Source of the DNA: Echinicola arenosa
GTDB taxonomy: Bacteria > Bacteroidota > Bacteroidia > Cytophagales > Cyclobacteriaceae
Assembly (NCBI RefSeq): GCF_014841125.1
Contig: NZ_JACYTQ010000001.1
Span: forward strand, 496,001 to 560,000
Length of the DNA: 64,000 nt
Reading direction: 5' to 3'
Part shown: in pieces, positions 53,164 to 62,800 of the stretch
Numbering within the stretch: position 1 is the first letter of the stretch
How the letters are laid out: each line of letters starts with the position of its first letter
The notes under the pieces: generated by a model
Seen by the model: the letters and a program-made list of their open reading frames with translations, nothing else
The model's database searches: none
Told to the model about the DNA's origin: nothing
Position numbers and translations under genes: made by a program

Positions 53164-53203
53164 TATAATGCAATCGATTGCGCATGCAATCGTTTGCATT
53201 ATA
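53164..53203. promoter_or_regulatory. Tandem LacI-type operator in front of susC1
   Basis: A 40-bp inverted repeat: arms 53164-53181 and 53186-53203 match except for one pair, with four central bases unpaired. Each half is itself operator-like: GCAATCGATTGC (53170-53181) is a perfect 12-bp palindrome, and GCAATCGTTTGC (53186-53197) is nearly so. Their centres are 16 bp apart. The CG-centred palindromes with TGCAA arms are the form bound by LacI/GalR regulators. No such regulator gene lies in this window. Confidence 0.7.
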
Positions 53204-53525
53204 AAAACTAGAATACTATGTTCCAAAATAATCCATGAATTTTTACCTAAAAACCAGTGAATTTTATCTGTTTTTTAAAATAAGTCATAATTATTCAAAT
53301 AATTTCAAACCAAAAGGCATTATCAGTTCTATAAAATAGTCTACTTATCTGATTCAATTATTTAATCCCAATATTTTAATAATTCTTCATCGAATTTCAT
53401 AAAAATTATTATTGAAAAACATTTATAACTTATTTATAAATACATAGTTCCTAAATTATTTACCCATCAAATACATCATAACAAGTCTAACCTTTAAAGC
53501 CCAAACAAATAGATATCCACTTTGA

Positions 53526-53537
53526 GCAATCGATAGC
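53526..53537. promoter_or_regulatory. Third operator-like site, distal to susC1
   Basis: GCAATCGATAGC differs from the perfect palindrome at 53170-53181 by one base. It lies 350 bp further upstream and 25 bp beyond the GH92 terminator. It could support looping or be chance. Confidence 0.3.
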
Positions 53538-53561
53538 AGAAATAGACTTTAAAGCAGCATA

Positions 53562-53593
53562 TAAAAAAACCGAGGGCAAAAATCAACCTCGGT
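53562..53593 (-). terminator. Intrinsic terminator of GH92
   Basis: ACCGAGG (53569-53575) pairs with CCTCGGT (53587-53593). Read leftward, it is followed by seven T residues (53562-53568). It separates the hydrolase operon from susC1/susD1. Confidence 0.85.
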
Positions 53594-53639
53594 CTTAGTT
53601 ATAATTTATTATAAACCCAATTATCCAATATAGAGAAAG

Positions 53640-55874
53640 TCATTTTTTCGGCAAATTCCCCATCTCAACGATGATTTCACCTCCTCTCACCAAATCCTCA
53701 TGCATCAGGAATTGGGAGCTATATGGCTCACCATCAAAAGTGATGTTTTGGATATAAATATTTTCAGGAGAGTTATTTTTTATTTTCAACTCTAGGGTAT
53801 TTCCATTATCCATATGAATCACAGCCTTATCCACTGTTGGGCTTCCCCATACATAAGTCCCTCCAGCTGGATTAACCGGATAAAAGCCAAGAGAAGAAAG
53901 TACTAACCAAGCAGACATCTGTCCTACATCTTCATTTCCACTTAATCCATCAGGATCATTAGCATACAGCTCCTCTAAAATATACCTTACTTTTTCTGCT
54001 GTCTTGAATTGCTGGTCTACGTAGCCATACATATAAGTAACATGGTGGCTTGGTTCATTTCCCTGGGCATATTGACCAATCAAACCTGTGATATCGTTGG
54101 AAGCTTCCTCTCCCATATCTCCTTCTACAATGAATAAGGAATCCAACTTGGAAACAAAAGCTTCTTTGCCCCCCACTAACTCAATCAAGCCTTCTACATC
54201 CTGAGGCACCAAGAAAGTATATTGCCAGGAATTACCTTCAGTAAAATCCCCCTTCATATGTATCGAAGTAAACGGACTGAATGGCTCTCTCCATTCTGTT
54301 TCGGAAACTTTCCCCCTCATAAAGCCTACCTCTGGATCGAAGTAATTTTTGTAGTACTGTCCCCTTTTGGAGAAATATTCATAATCCTCTTCCTTGCCCA
54401 TGGCCTTGGCCATTTGGGCAATACTCCAGTCAGAAAGCGCATATTCCAAACCCTTGGAAACATTCTCCACTTCATCATCTGCAGGTATATATCCTAACTC
54501 TTTTACCTTGTCCAGCCCAAACTCATCCCCCATCGCCGTGTTTTTCACCGCTTCAAATGCCAGTTCAGCATCCATTGGGATCCCTTTCAAATAAGCATCA
54601 ACGATGATGGGAACAGCGCTATAGCCGGGCATGGTATTGGTCTCATTGCCCATCAGGTGCCACACTGGTAGTTTTCCTTGTTGCTCATAAATCTTCAACA
54701 TGGACGCCACCATATCCACCATTCTATCCTGTTGGGTAATGGTATAAAGTGGGCTACACCCTCTGTAAATATCCCATAAAGAGAAGGTCGTCAAATTGGT
54801 AAATGTTTGATCATTCCTCACTTCACCATCCGCACCTCTATAGTCTCCATTTACATCATTAAATACTGATGGAGCAATCATAGTATGGTACAAGGCTGTA
54901 TAAAACTTCACCAATTCATCCTTTTCCTTCATTTCCACTTGAAGCTTATTCAGCTCATGATTCCAAGCCTTATTCGCGTCAGCTACCACCTTATCAAAAT
55001 CCCAGTGAGGCAGTTCCTCCTGAAGGTTCAAAAGGGCATTCTCTTCACTTACCGGAGAGATAGCTACTTTCATTTCCACCACTTCATCCTGCTCCGTCTC
55101 AAATGCCAACAAGGCCTTTACAGCCTTAGCGGTATATTCATTGCCAGCAACAGGCTCATTCATATCAAACAGCTCAATGGATTGAATAGGCTTGGACAGA
55201 ACTGCAGTAAAAAACAATTTTTGATCAACTGCCCAGCCCTTTGAATGGCGATATCCTGAAATAATGGTATCATTCACCATTCGAATATGGGTATCTGTTG
55301 GACTGTCCCAACCAATCCCCTGCTTTAAGTTGATGAGGATTTTAGATTCCTTACTTGCCGGAAAAGTATAACGATGAAACCCAACCCTTTCAGTAGCGGT
55401 CATTTCTGCAAAGACATCATATCTATCAACCTTTACCGAATAATACCCTGGTTTCACTTCCTCATTATCATGCGAGAAATAAGAAAAATATCCTGTCTCT
55501 GGCTGCTCTGGATCACCTTTATACACCTTGGTATTTCCTACTATCGGCATGACCAATACATCGCCTAGATCACCGATTCCAGTACCACTCAAATGTGTAT
55601 GGGCAAACCCTATAAGGGTTGAATCTGTAATATGGTAACCTGAGCACCAGTCCCAACCTTCGGTCAAGTTAACTGGCCCCAACTGCACGCCTCCAAAAGG
55701 CACATTGGCTCCCACAAACACATGGCCATGCCCTCCAGAACCGATGTATTGATTGACATATTGTGTCAACTCAAGCTCATGATCTCCAATGGCTTCTTCA
55801 TGTTGAACCCTTTGGCTACATGAAAAACCTACCACTCCAGATAGTAACAGAATTGCAACTTGTTTAAAATTCAT
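53640..55874 (-). CDS. GH92 alpha-mannosidase lipoprotein
   Basis: A 744-residue calcium-dependent exo-alpha-mannosidase. The signal MNFKQVAILLLSGVVGFSC gives a lipoprotein with Cys19; the ATG at 55874 is preferred over one 45 bp upstream that lies in GH20. The N-terminal beta-sandwich starts YIGSGGHGHVFVGANVPFGGVQLGP (key part GGHGHVFVGANVPFG), then FAHTHLSGTGIGDLGD; the (alpha/alpha)6 domain includes DIYRGCSPLYT, HLMGNETNTMPGYSA and GNEDVGQMSAWLVLSSLGFYPV (key part GNEDVGQMSAW). The family cleaves alpha-1,2-, -1,3-, -1,4- or -1,6-mannosides; linkage is not assignable here. It lies 26 bp after GH20 and is followed by a terminator. Confidence 0.94.
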   Translation of the reverse strand: MNFKQVAILLLSGVVGFSCSQRVQHEEAIGDHELELTQYVNQYIGSGGHGHVFVGANVPFGGVQLGPVNLTEGWDWCSGYHITDSTLIGFAHTHLSGTGIGDLGDVLVMPIVGNTKVYKGDPEQPETGYFSYFSHDNEEVKPGYYSVKVDRYDVFAEMTATERVGFHRYTFPASKESKILINLKQGIGWDSPTDTHIRMVNDTIISGYRHSKGWAVDQKLFFTAVLSKPIQSIELFDMNEPVAGNEYTAKAVKALLAFETEQDEVVEMKVAISPVSEENALLNLQEELPHWDFDKVVADANKAWNHELNKLQVEMKEKDELVKFYTALYHTMIAPSVFNDVNGDYRGADGEVRNDQTFTNLTTFSLWDIYRGCSPLYTITQQDRMVDMVASMLKIYEQQGKLPVWHLMGNETNTMPGYSAVPIIVDAYLKGIPMDAELAFEAVKNTAMGDEFGLDKVKELGYIPADDEVENVSKGLEYALSDWSIAQMAKAMGKEEDYEYFSKRGQYYKNYFDPEVGFMRGKVSETEWREPFSPFTSIHMKGDFTEGNSWQYTFLVPQDVEGLIELVGGKEAFVSKLDSLFIVEGDMGEEASNDITGLIGQYAQGNEPSHHVTYMYGYVDQQFKTAEKVRYILEELYANDPDGLSGNEDVGQMSAWLVLSSLGFYPVNPAGGTYVWGSPTVDKAVIHMDNGNTLELKIKNNSPENIYIQNITFDGEPYSSQFLMHEDLVRGGEIIVEMGNLPKK

Positions 55875-55900
55875 ATCTTTTCCTTTTCTATTTTTAAGGA

Positions 55901-58195
55901 TTACTTGGAAATGTACCAATCGGCTGGAACAGTCTTTCTCTCACCTTTCTCATCGATGTATTCCAAGATAAGGGTGTGCCCCCCTCCACCTTCAATAAAG
56001 TCCAACTCAATCGGATGAAGTCCAGCATTCAAAGCAACCTGACCGCTTACTTCTTTAGCGGGGTGAAATCCATCATTATCAATAATTTCACGACCTCCAA
56101 TATAGAGTTTACTACCATCATCACTGGTCAGTATAAAGTCATAGATTCGCTTTTCAGGAACATTGATATAACCAATGAATTCAGCGCCGAAAGCACCCTT
56201 GGCCAAGTCTGCAGGTATGCTTAAATCCTCCATTTCCCTTACTTCGTCTGCTTGATGGTCATCCATTAGTGCGGTTTGCTTGAATGTTCCCTTATGGAAA
56301 TGCATGATAAGCCCTTTGCTACCTCCAACCTCACTCTCGTTTATGGCTTTCAGGTAAGTCGTTTTCCTGTAAGGCACCTCATATACATCTCCCCGATTTC
56401 CTGAAGGCCCAAAAGCGGCCACTTTAAAATCTGTATCCGACTTCACCTTTATAGGTTTTATCAAAGCTTTATCATCCATTTCTGGATCAGTGCCGTCTGT
56501 TGTGTACATAATGGTCAAGAAGTCTACAGGAGTGCTTACATCCAACTTCCCTTTTCCCACAAACATATTCATATCGGCTATGCCATTTAAATCCGGAAGG
56601 CGATAGTTGATATTCTCTTTCTGCATCCATGCAAAATGATTGTTCAACCTTTCTTGGTATCCGTCAAAATCCTTAGGATCAGACCAAAGCCTTTCCGCCA
56701 AAGCCGTCATCCTCGGCATATACATATAATCTGCTCTTGCCTCTGAAGGGATGTACTCGGTCCAGATATTGGCTTGGCCACCAATTACTTTACTGGCTTG
56801 CTCAGCAGTAAAACCTGCTGGCACAATACTCACGGTATATACTTTTCTCAAAGAGCTCTTATCTGGCACATAATCAAAGTAAAGCCCTCCACCCACTGGA
56901 GACATAATGATCTCATTGCCATTTTCAACTGCTTTGAAAGGGGCATTTTTCACCCAGCTCCTCCAATACATCACATGGGCTGTAGGGCTGATTCCCCCAG
57001 CCAAAGCATCATCCCAAACAATCAGTTGCTTCCCTTTTGATTTCACATAAGCTTCCATATGGTTCACAAAGAAGCTTTGTAGCTTATCCACATCTTCGAT
57101 TCCATTTTCTTTCATCCATTCCTCGCACATCGAAGTTTCCCAAAACTCCCTGTCCACTTCATCGGCACCAATATGCACATACTTGCTCGGGAACAAGGCC
57201 ATGATCTCATCCAAAACCTTTTCTGCAAACTCATAGGTGCTTTCCTGACAAGGGTTCAAAGGACTTGAGAACAACTCTCCCCACTCAGTCTTCTGATCAC
57301 CTGTCAAATAAGGATAAGCCCTTACCGCTGCACTCATATGTCCCGGCATATCTATTTCTGGAATCACCTCTATATGGTGTTTGGCCGCATAGGCGATAAT
57401 CTCTTTTATATCCTCTTGCGTGTAAAAACCGCCATAAACTTCCTTGCCGTCAACTTCTTTAATATTCCAAGGGTCAATAATATAATCTGGATTGGTTTCA
57501 GCCCGCTCCATACATATGGTATCGTGCTTATTATATGTTCTCCAGGCTCCTACTTCCGTCAGTTTAGGAAATTGTTTGATTTCGATTCTCCAACCTTGAT
57601 CATCCGTCAAGTGCATATGAAGTTTGTTGAACTGGTATCTTGCCAGTCTATCAATAAACTTCTTAATGTATGCTTTGGTAAAAAAGTGTCTTGACACATC
57701 AATATGCATCCCTCTCCAATCATACTTGGGCGCATCACTTATTTCTACAGCTGGCACTTCAATCTCAGCTAGTTTCTCACCTGAAAGGTTCACCGGCAAT
57801 AATTGCCCAAAGGCTTGAATACCTCTAAAAAAACCAGTTTGGGTACTGGCCTTGATCACCACTTGCTCATTTGAAATAGCAAGAACATATCCTTCTTCGG
57901 CACTTACCTCATTTGAAAATGACAATAATATTTCCCCATTGGAAGGTCCCGCTTGATCCAAATCATAAGTAGCCAGCATCTCTTGTAAGAACAAAACTTC
58001 ATTATTCAAGTCCAATTCTCCACTTTCCAGCTCAATCACTGTTGCTCCAGATAGCTTAAAAGATCCATCTTTAGCTGTCAACTCAGCAGGATAAGGGATA
58101 AGGGGGTATCTTTTGGAAAGACGCTCAACATTCTGAGCCATTGCCGCCGCAAATAGCAGCACCATACTTAAGCTAAGGGTGATTTTTTTAATCAT
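55901..58195 (-). CDS. GH20 beta-N-acetylhexosaminidase with PA14 domain
   Basis: A 764-residue exported exo-hexosaminidase. It has a signal peptide (1-20, ending AMAQ), a GH20b N-terminal domain (about 25-155), and a catalytic barrel (about 158-510) with GMHIDVSRHF, HLTDDQGWR and the assisting Asp345 and acid Glu346 in HIGADEVD. A linker domain with a chitobiase-like C-terminal fold (about 530-620) and a PA14 carbohydrate-binding domain (about 640-764, FILTSDDGSKLYIGG) follow. It removes terminal GlcNAc or GalNAc by substrate-assisted catalysis. It follows susD2 after a stem-loop and precedes GH92, which suggests sequential trimming of a glycoprotein glycan. Confidence 0.95.
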   Translation of the reverse strand: MIKKITLSLSMVLLFAAAMAQNVERLSKRYPLIPYPAELTAKDGSFKLSGATVIELESGELDLNNEVLFLQEMLATYDLDQAGPSNGEILLSFSNEVSAEEGYVLAISNEQVVIKASTQTGFFRGIQAFGQLLPVNLSGEKLAEIEVPAVEISDAPKYDWRGMHIDVSRHFFTKAYIKKFIDRLARYQFNKLHMHLTDDQGWRIEIKQFPKLTEVGAWRTYNKHDTICMERAETNPDYIIDPWNIKEVDGKEVYGGFYTQEDIKEIIAYAAKHHIEVIPEIDMPGHMSAAVRAYPYLTGDQKTEWGELFSSPLNPCQESTYEFAEKVLDEIMALFPSKYVHIGADEVDREFWETSMCEEWMKENGIEDVDKLQSFFVNHMEAYVKSKGKQLIVWDDALAGGISPTAHVMYWRSWVKNAPFKAVENGNEIIMSPVGGGLYFDYVPDKSSLRKVYTVSIVPAGFTAEQASKVIGGQANIWTEYIPSEARADYMYMPRMTALAERLWSDPKDFDGYQERLNNHFAWMQKENINYRLPDLNGIADMNMFVGKGKLDVSTPVDFLTIMYTTDGTDPEMDDKALIKPIKVKSDTDFKVAAFGPSGNRGDVYEVPYRKTTYLKAINESEVGGSKGLIMHFHKGTFKQTALMDDHQADEVREMEDLSIPADLAKGAFGAEFIGYINVPEKRIYDFILTSDDGSKLYIGGREIIDNDGFHPAKEVSGQVALNAGLHPIELDFIEGGGGHTLILEYIDEKGERKTVPADWYISK

Positions 58196-58216
58196 GATTT
58201 ATTAAATACTAAATAA

Positions 58217-58253
58217 AAAGGGTTTGAGGGCAAGTTACAGCCTCAAACCCTTT
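58217..58253 (-). terminator. Terminator/attenuator between susD2 and GH20 genes
   Basis: AAAGGGTTTGAGG (58217-58229) pairs perfectly with CCTCAAACCCTTT (58241-58253). Leftward reading gives a T-rich tail (CCCTTTTTATTT). GH20 is read in the same direction as susD2 and lies downstream, at 58195 and below, so transcription into it must pass this stem or start anew in a 66-bp gap. Confidence 0.75.
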
Positions 58254-58261
58254 CGAACTAA

Positions 58262-59836
58262 TTACCAATTAGGATTTTGTTCCAAATTTGGATTTATCGA
58301 AAGCTCATTAACCGGAATGGCCCATAAATAATCCCTGTCTGGATTGAACTGTCGTTCTTCTACTCTTACAAATTCACCAAAATCGCCTCTACTTTCATCA
58401 AAGTTATTATAGATTCCCCATGCAGTTCCTGGCATCACATCCTCTGCGATCTCCCACCTTCTAATATCAAAAAAGCGATGCTCTTCCAAAGCAAACTCTA
58501 CTCTTCTTTCTCTTCTAATCACCTCCATTAAAGCTTCCTGAGATCCTGCATCTGCAGATGTAATGGCTGGCATTTCCACACCAGCTCGTCCGCGAACTTC
58601 ATTGATCGCATCATAAACTGACTGGTCAATTTCCCCCGCTTGTACTTTAGCTTCAGCATAGATCAATAAGATTTCCGCATATCGAATCAACACTTCATCA
58701 TTATAGGAGTTACTGTCCCAGCTTCCTTCAATATCTGCTGGCACACCTTTTTTATAGTAATACCCTGAATATGAAGCATTATTTTGCCCCAAGCGGTCAA
58801 TTGAATTGGGATTAGTGATATCAATGGTAATTCCATTCACTTCAGTCCCAGGTACTATTACAGTTAACTCCAACCTAGGATCTCTGTTTTCAAATGGATT
58901 TTCAGAATCATACATAGGTGACTCTTCGATGGTCAAACCATCACTGCATTCGTAAGTATCCACCAAGCTTTTTAAAGGAATTACCTGTCCCCAGCCACCT
59001 AGTGACGGAGCTCCCAACCATGTAGCGCTTGCGGTTGGATAAGTGTTTTTGATATACTGGGCCGCCAAGATGATCTCAGGGCTATTTTTATTGGTGCCAT
59101 CAAAGAGACTTAAATAATCACCATCAATGCTGTAATTTAGCTCCATTACTTCGCTGGCCGCATCAATTGCTTCAGACCACCTTTCATCATACAAAAGCAC
59201 CCTTGCCTCTAAAGCTAAAGCAGCACCTTTTGTAACTCTTCCCTGATCTGAGGAACCATAGCTATCTGGCAAAATATCAGCAGCTTCTTCCAAATCTTGC
59301 ACAATAAAATCAACTACTTCCGCTTTGAGAGTTCTGGAAACATTGAATTCATCTGTAGTTTGAATAGAAGTGATCAATGGTACATCTCCATACATACCGA
59401 TCAATTGTTGATACGCGTATGCCCTGATTACCCGAGCTTCTGCCTTCAGCCTATTTCTCAATCCCTCATCCATGGAAGGAACCTGGTCGATATTGTCCAA
59501 TACATTATTGGCCGCAGCAATGGTGTTATAATGCTGTGACCAAAAATGGCTGAAATAGCCCAAGCTACTAGTCGCGCTTCCATTTCCTGCAAACTGAACA
59601 TCTGCTGGCCAGTTACTCCAAGAGTAGCTGTCATCTGTAGCTGCAGAAAGGAAAATCCTGTACCAACTATCCCCTAAATACCTGTAGCAGTTATTGACTG
59701 CATTGACTGCATCAGAAGAAGTCGCCCAATAATTCCCACTGGAGACCTCATCCAAAGGTTGTCTATCCAAGAAGTCTTCACTACATGAAAAGGTCAATAG
59801 CAAAGCTGTGAGTATTGTTAAAATATTTATTTTCAT
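58262..59836 (-). CDS. SusD/RagB-family lipoprotein (second pair)
   Basis: A 524-residue surface lipoprotein with signal ending LTFSC (Cys18). SusD signatures are DFLDRQPLDEVSSGNYW at the N-terminus, LKAEARVIRAYAYQQLIGMYGDVPLIT in the first repeats (key part IRAYAYQQLIGMYGD) and the late RYAEILLIYAEAKVQAGE and RRVEFALEEHRFFDIRRW. The C-terminus has the usual LWAIPVNELSINPNLEQNPNW. It lies 11 bp after susC2 and presumably forms a SusCD complex with it. It is only distantly similar to susD1, so the pair may take a different oligosaccharide. Confidence 0.94.
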   Translation of the reverse strand: MKINILTILTALLLTFSCSEDFLDRQPLDEVSSGNYWATSSDAVNAVNNCYRYLGDSWYRIFLSAATDDSYSWSNWPADVQFAGNGSATSSLGYFSHFWSQHYNTIAAANNVLDNIDQVPSMDEGLRNRLKAEARVIRAYAYQQLIGMYGDVPLITSIQTTDEFNVSRTLKAEVVDFIVQDLEEAADILPDSYGSSDQGRVTKGAALALEARVLLYDERWSEAIDAASEVMELNYSIDGDYLSLFDGTNKNSPEIILAAQYIKNTYPTASATWLGAPSLGGWGQVIPLKSLVDTYECSDGLTIEESPMYDSENPFENRDPRLELTVIVPGTEVNGITIDITNPNSIDRLGQNNASYSGYYYKKGVPADIEGSWDSNSYNDEVLIRYAEILLIYAEAKVQAGEIDQSVYDAINEVRGRAGVEMPAITSADAGSQEALMEVIRRERRVEFALEEHRFFDIRRWEIAEDVMPGTAWGIYNNFDESRGDFGEFVRVEERQFNPDRDYLWAIPVNELSINPNLEQNPNW

Positions 59837-59847
59837 CTTTTTTCTGC

Positions 59848-62800
59848 TTAAAATTCAACACTTAACCCTACTGTATATGTCTTCACCTGAGGATAATATC
59901 TATTATCATTAGGCGCTTCTGGATCGATATCGTTTTCCAGACCAGACAATGTAAACAGGTTTTGTCCTGTCACAAATACCCTGGCTCTTGTAATTTTGGC
60001 AGGTTCCAAAAGGCTCTTTGGAAGATTATAGTTCAATTGCAATGTTTTCAACCTTACATATGCCCCACTTTCCACCCAATAGCTTGAGGACTGATAGTTT
60101 CTCTCCGCTGTTGTTAATCGAGGGAAAGAAGCGTCCGTATTTTCAGGCGTCCAGCTATCCAAATGTAAATCCCTAAAATTACCATCAGTGCTAGTAGGTG
60201 CTCTCTTTAACACCAAAGTATTGATATCTGCCTTGGCAACTCCTTGGAAGAAAGCAGCAATACTGAAGCCTTTGTAGGCCGCATTAAGGTTCAAACCGTA
60301 AGTATAGCGAGGAATATTGCTTCCCAAATAAACCCTATCTTCTGTATTCACCTCTCCATCGCCGTTCACATCGCGGTAGATCAAGTCACCAGCAGAAGGA
60401 GAGCCAGGTTGGGTAGCATGCTGAGCCACTTCATCAGCCGACTGGAAGATTCCATCAGAGATATAGCCAAAGAAAGCCCCAATCGGGTACCCTACCTGAT
60501 AGGCAGTGGTAATATCGTTGTTATCAGTAGTAAGATAATCCGCATCACCAAAATCAGTAATTTGGTTTTTCACATCAGAGAAGTTGGCTCCAATATCATA
60601 GGTAAAATCACTTCCCGCTCTACCATGATAATTTGCTGAAAATTCCCATCCTTTATTTTCTACACTCCCTACATTTTGGTAAGGTGCAGAAAGGCCTACA
60701 GTAGAAGGGATCGGAAGCTGTAATAAAATATCATCCGTGTTCTTCACATAGTAGTCAAAAGTAAAATCCATCTTTCCTTGAAGGATGACTAAGTCAAAAC
60801 CAACATCAGTCATTTTTGTAGTTTCCCAACTTAGTTGGTTGTTAGGATAGGCACTTAGGCCAGCTGCTTGATTAAGCGTTCCTCCAAATGGATAGTCATT
60901 AAAGCTGTAGCTGGTCTGGTAGGGATAATTGCCGATAGCATCATTTCCCAACACACCCCAAGAGCCTCTTAATTTCAAATCATCCACAAAGCCTAATCCT
61001 TCCATAAAGGATTCATCTGAAATTCTCCATCCTAATGAGAATGAAGGAAAAACACCCCACTTCTGACCATCTGCAAACCTACTTGAACCATCTCTACGGA
61101 TATTGGCCTCAACCAAATATTTGTCCTTGAAAGCATAGTTTACACGACCAAAGAAAGACAACAAGGCATATTCATTGGCAGTACCATTGGCTTCTTGCCC
61201 GTCTGAAGCACCTGCATCAATCTCTGAAAGATTACCATTCGGAATATTTGTCCTATACCCTGTTAGAGACTCATTGGTCTGCAGCAAACTGGAAATACCG
61301 GCCAAAACATGTAGGTTATGATTCTCTCCAAAATTCTTTGAATAATTGGCTAAACCTTGGAAGTTTTTGAACCAATAGTCCAAAGACTGCTTGGTCACTT
61401 CATTTCTTCCCAACACCACTGAAGATGATTCTGGCACATTATAAATCAACTGTTTTTCATGAAGACTGGTATAGTCAGACTGATAATTGATGGATGCCTT
61501 ACCGGTTAGCTTCAAACCTTCCATCACTTCATAATCTGCTTGGAAATTACCCGTGAACAAGTTTTGCTTATAACTGTAAATACCTCCTTCATCTTGTAAT
61601 CTCAATGGGTTTTGCCCCCCTCTTACCACTGCATATTCTCCGTTTGAATAATAGGCAGGAGTCAAAGGATTTATAATAGCAGCCTGACCAAACTGATACC
61701 ATGCTGAGCCAGAAACACCTTGAGGTTCTTCGCGGTTGGAAATATTGGCAGAAATGTCTGCACTAAAATTAACCTTTTCAGAAGCCTTGATATCGGTATT
61801 TACACGAAGTGTAAAACGATCAAAATCCATATTTTCAATCAAACCTTTTTGATCAAAATAATTGGTCGACACCCGATAAGTCACGTTTTCTTGACCGCCA
61901 GAAATCGCAAGACTATGACTTTGTTGAAAACCAGAACCCGTTAACACTTTATCCAGCCAATAATTATCTGGATAAGCAACCGGATCACGGTTAGGGTCAT
62001 CATATGCGGCAATTTGATTATCGGAATATATTGCCCCCGCGCCAGAATTGGCATACATAGTGTTGACCAACTTCATAAAGTCCTTAGCCCCTACAAACTC
62101 TGTCATTCTGGTTGGTTCCTGTACACCAAAATAATTGTTATAACTTATTCTTGGCTTTCCGTCCTTACCTCTTTTGGTGGTAATCAATACAACACCATTG
62201 GCAGCCCTTACCCCATAAATGGAAGCTGCTGCTGCATCTTTCAACACTGAAATGGATTCAATATCATTGGCATCAATGTCATTGATATCATACTGAACCC
62301 CATCTACCAAAACAAGTGGATCATTGCTGTTCAAGGTACCTATACCTCTAATTCTTAAAGTGCCTTGATCAGCTCCAGGTTGTCCACTTCTTTGGGTTAC
62401 GGTAAGACCAGGGGCTACTCCTTGTAAAGCTGAGGACACCTGACCAACGGGCTTTCTGGAAACCTCTTCGCTTCCCACTGCAGATACCGCTCCCGTAAGG
62501 TTGATTTTTTTCTGGGTACCATACCCCACTACGACTACCTCATCCAACGCAGTTTCATCAGCTGACATGGTAACATCAATACTGCTTTGACCAGTATAAG
62601 TCACTTCTTGGCTAGAAAAACCAACAAATGAAAAAACTAGGACATCACCTTGATTCACTTCAATTTCATACTCACCCTCCAAGTTGGTTACTGTACCACT
62701 GGTGGTTCCTTTCACCAAAACAGTAGCTCCAGGTAGTGGATATCCAATATCATCCAGCACAGTTCCTTTTACTTTCTCTTCTCGAACTACCTCTACTAGC

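Larger units (their letters stand above)
53133..53639. other. Intergenic region upstream of susC1
   Basis: 507 bp without a gene. It contains, in leftward order, the GH92 terminator (53562-53593), a lone operator-like site (53526-53537), about 320 bp of AT-rich sequence in which I see no coding signal, and the tandem operator (53164-53203) beside susC1. No exact TAnnTTTG box was found on the minus strand; TAGTTTTT at 53205-53212 is a 7-of-8 match. Confidence 0.7.
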
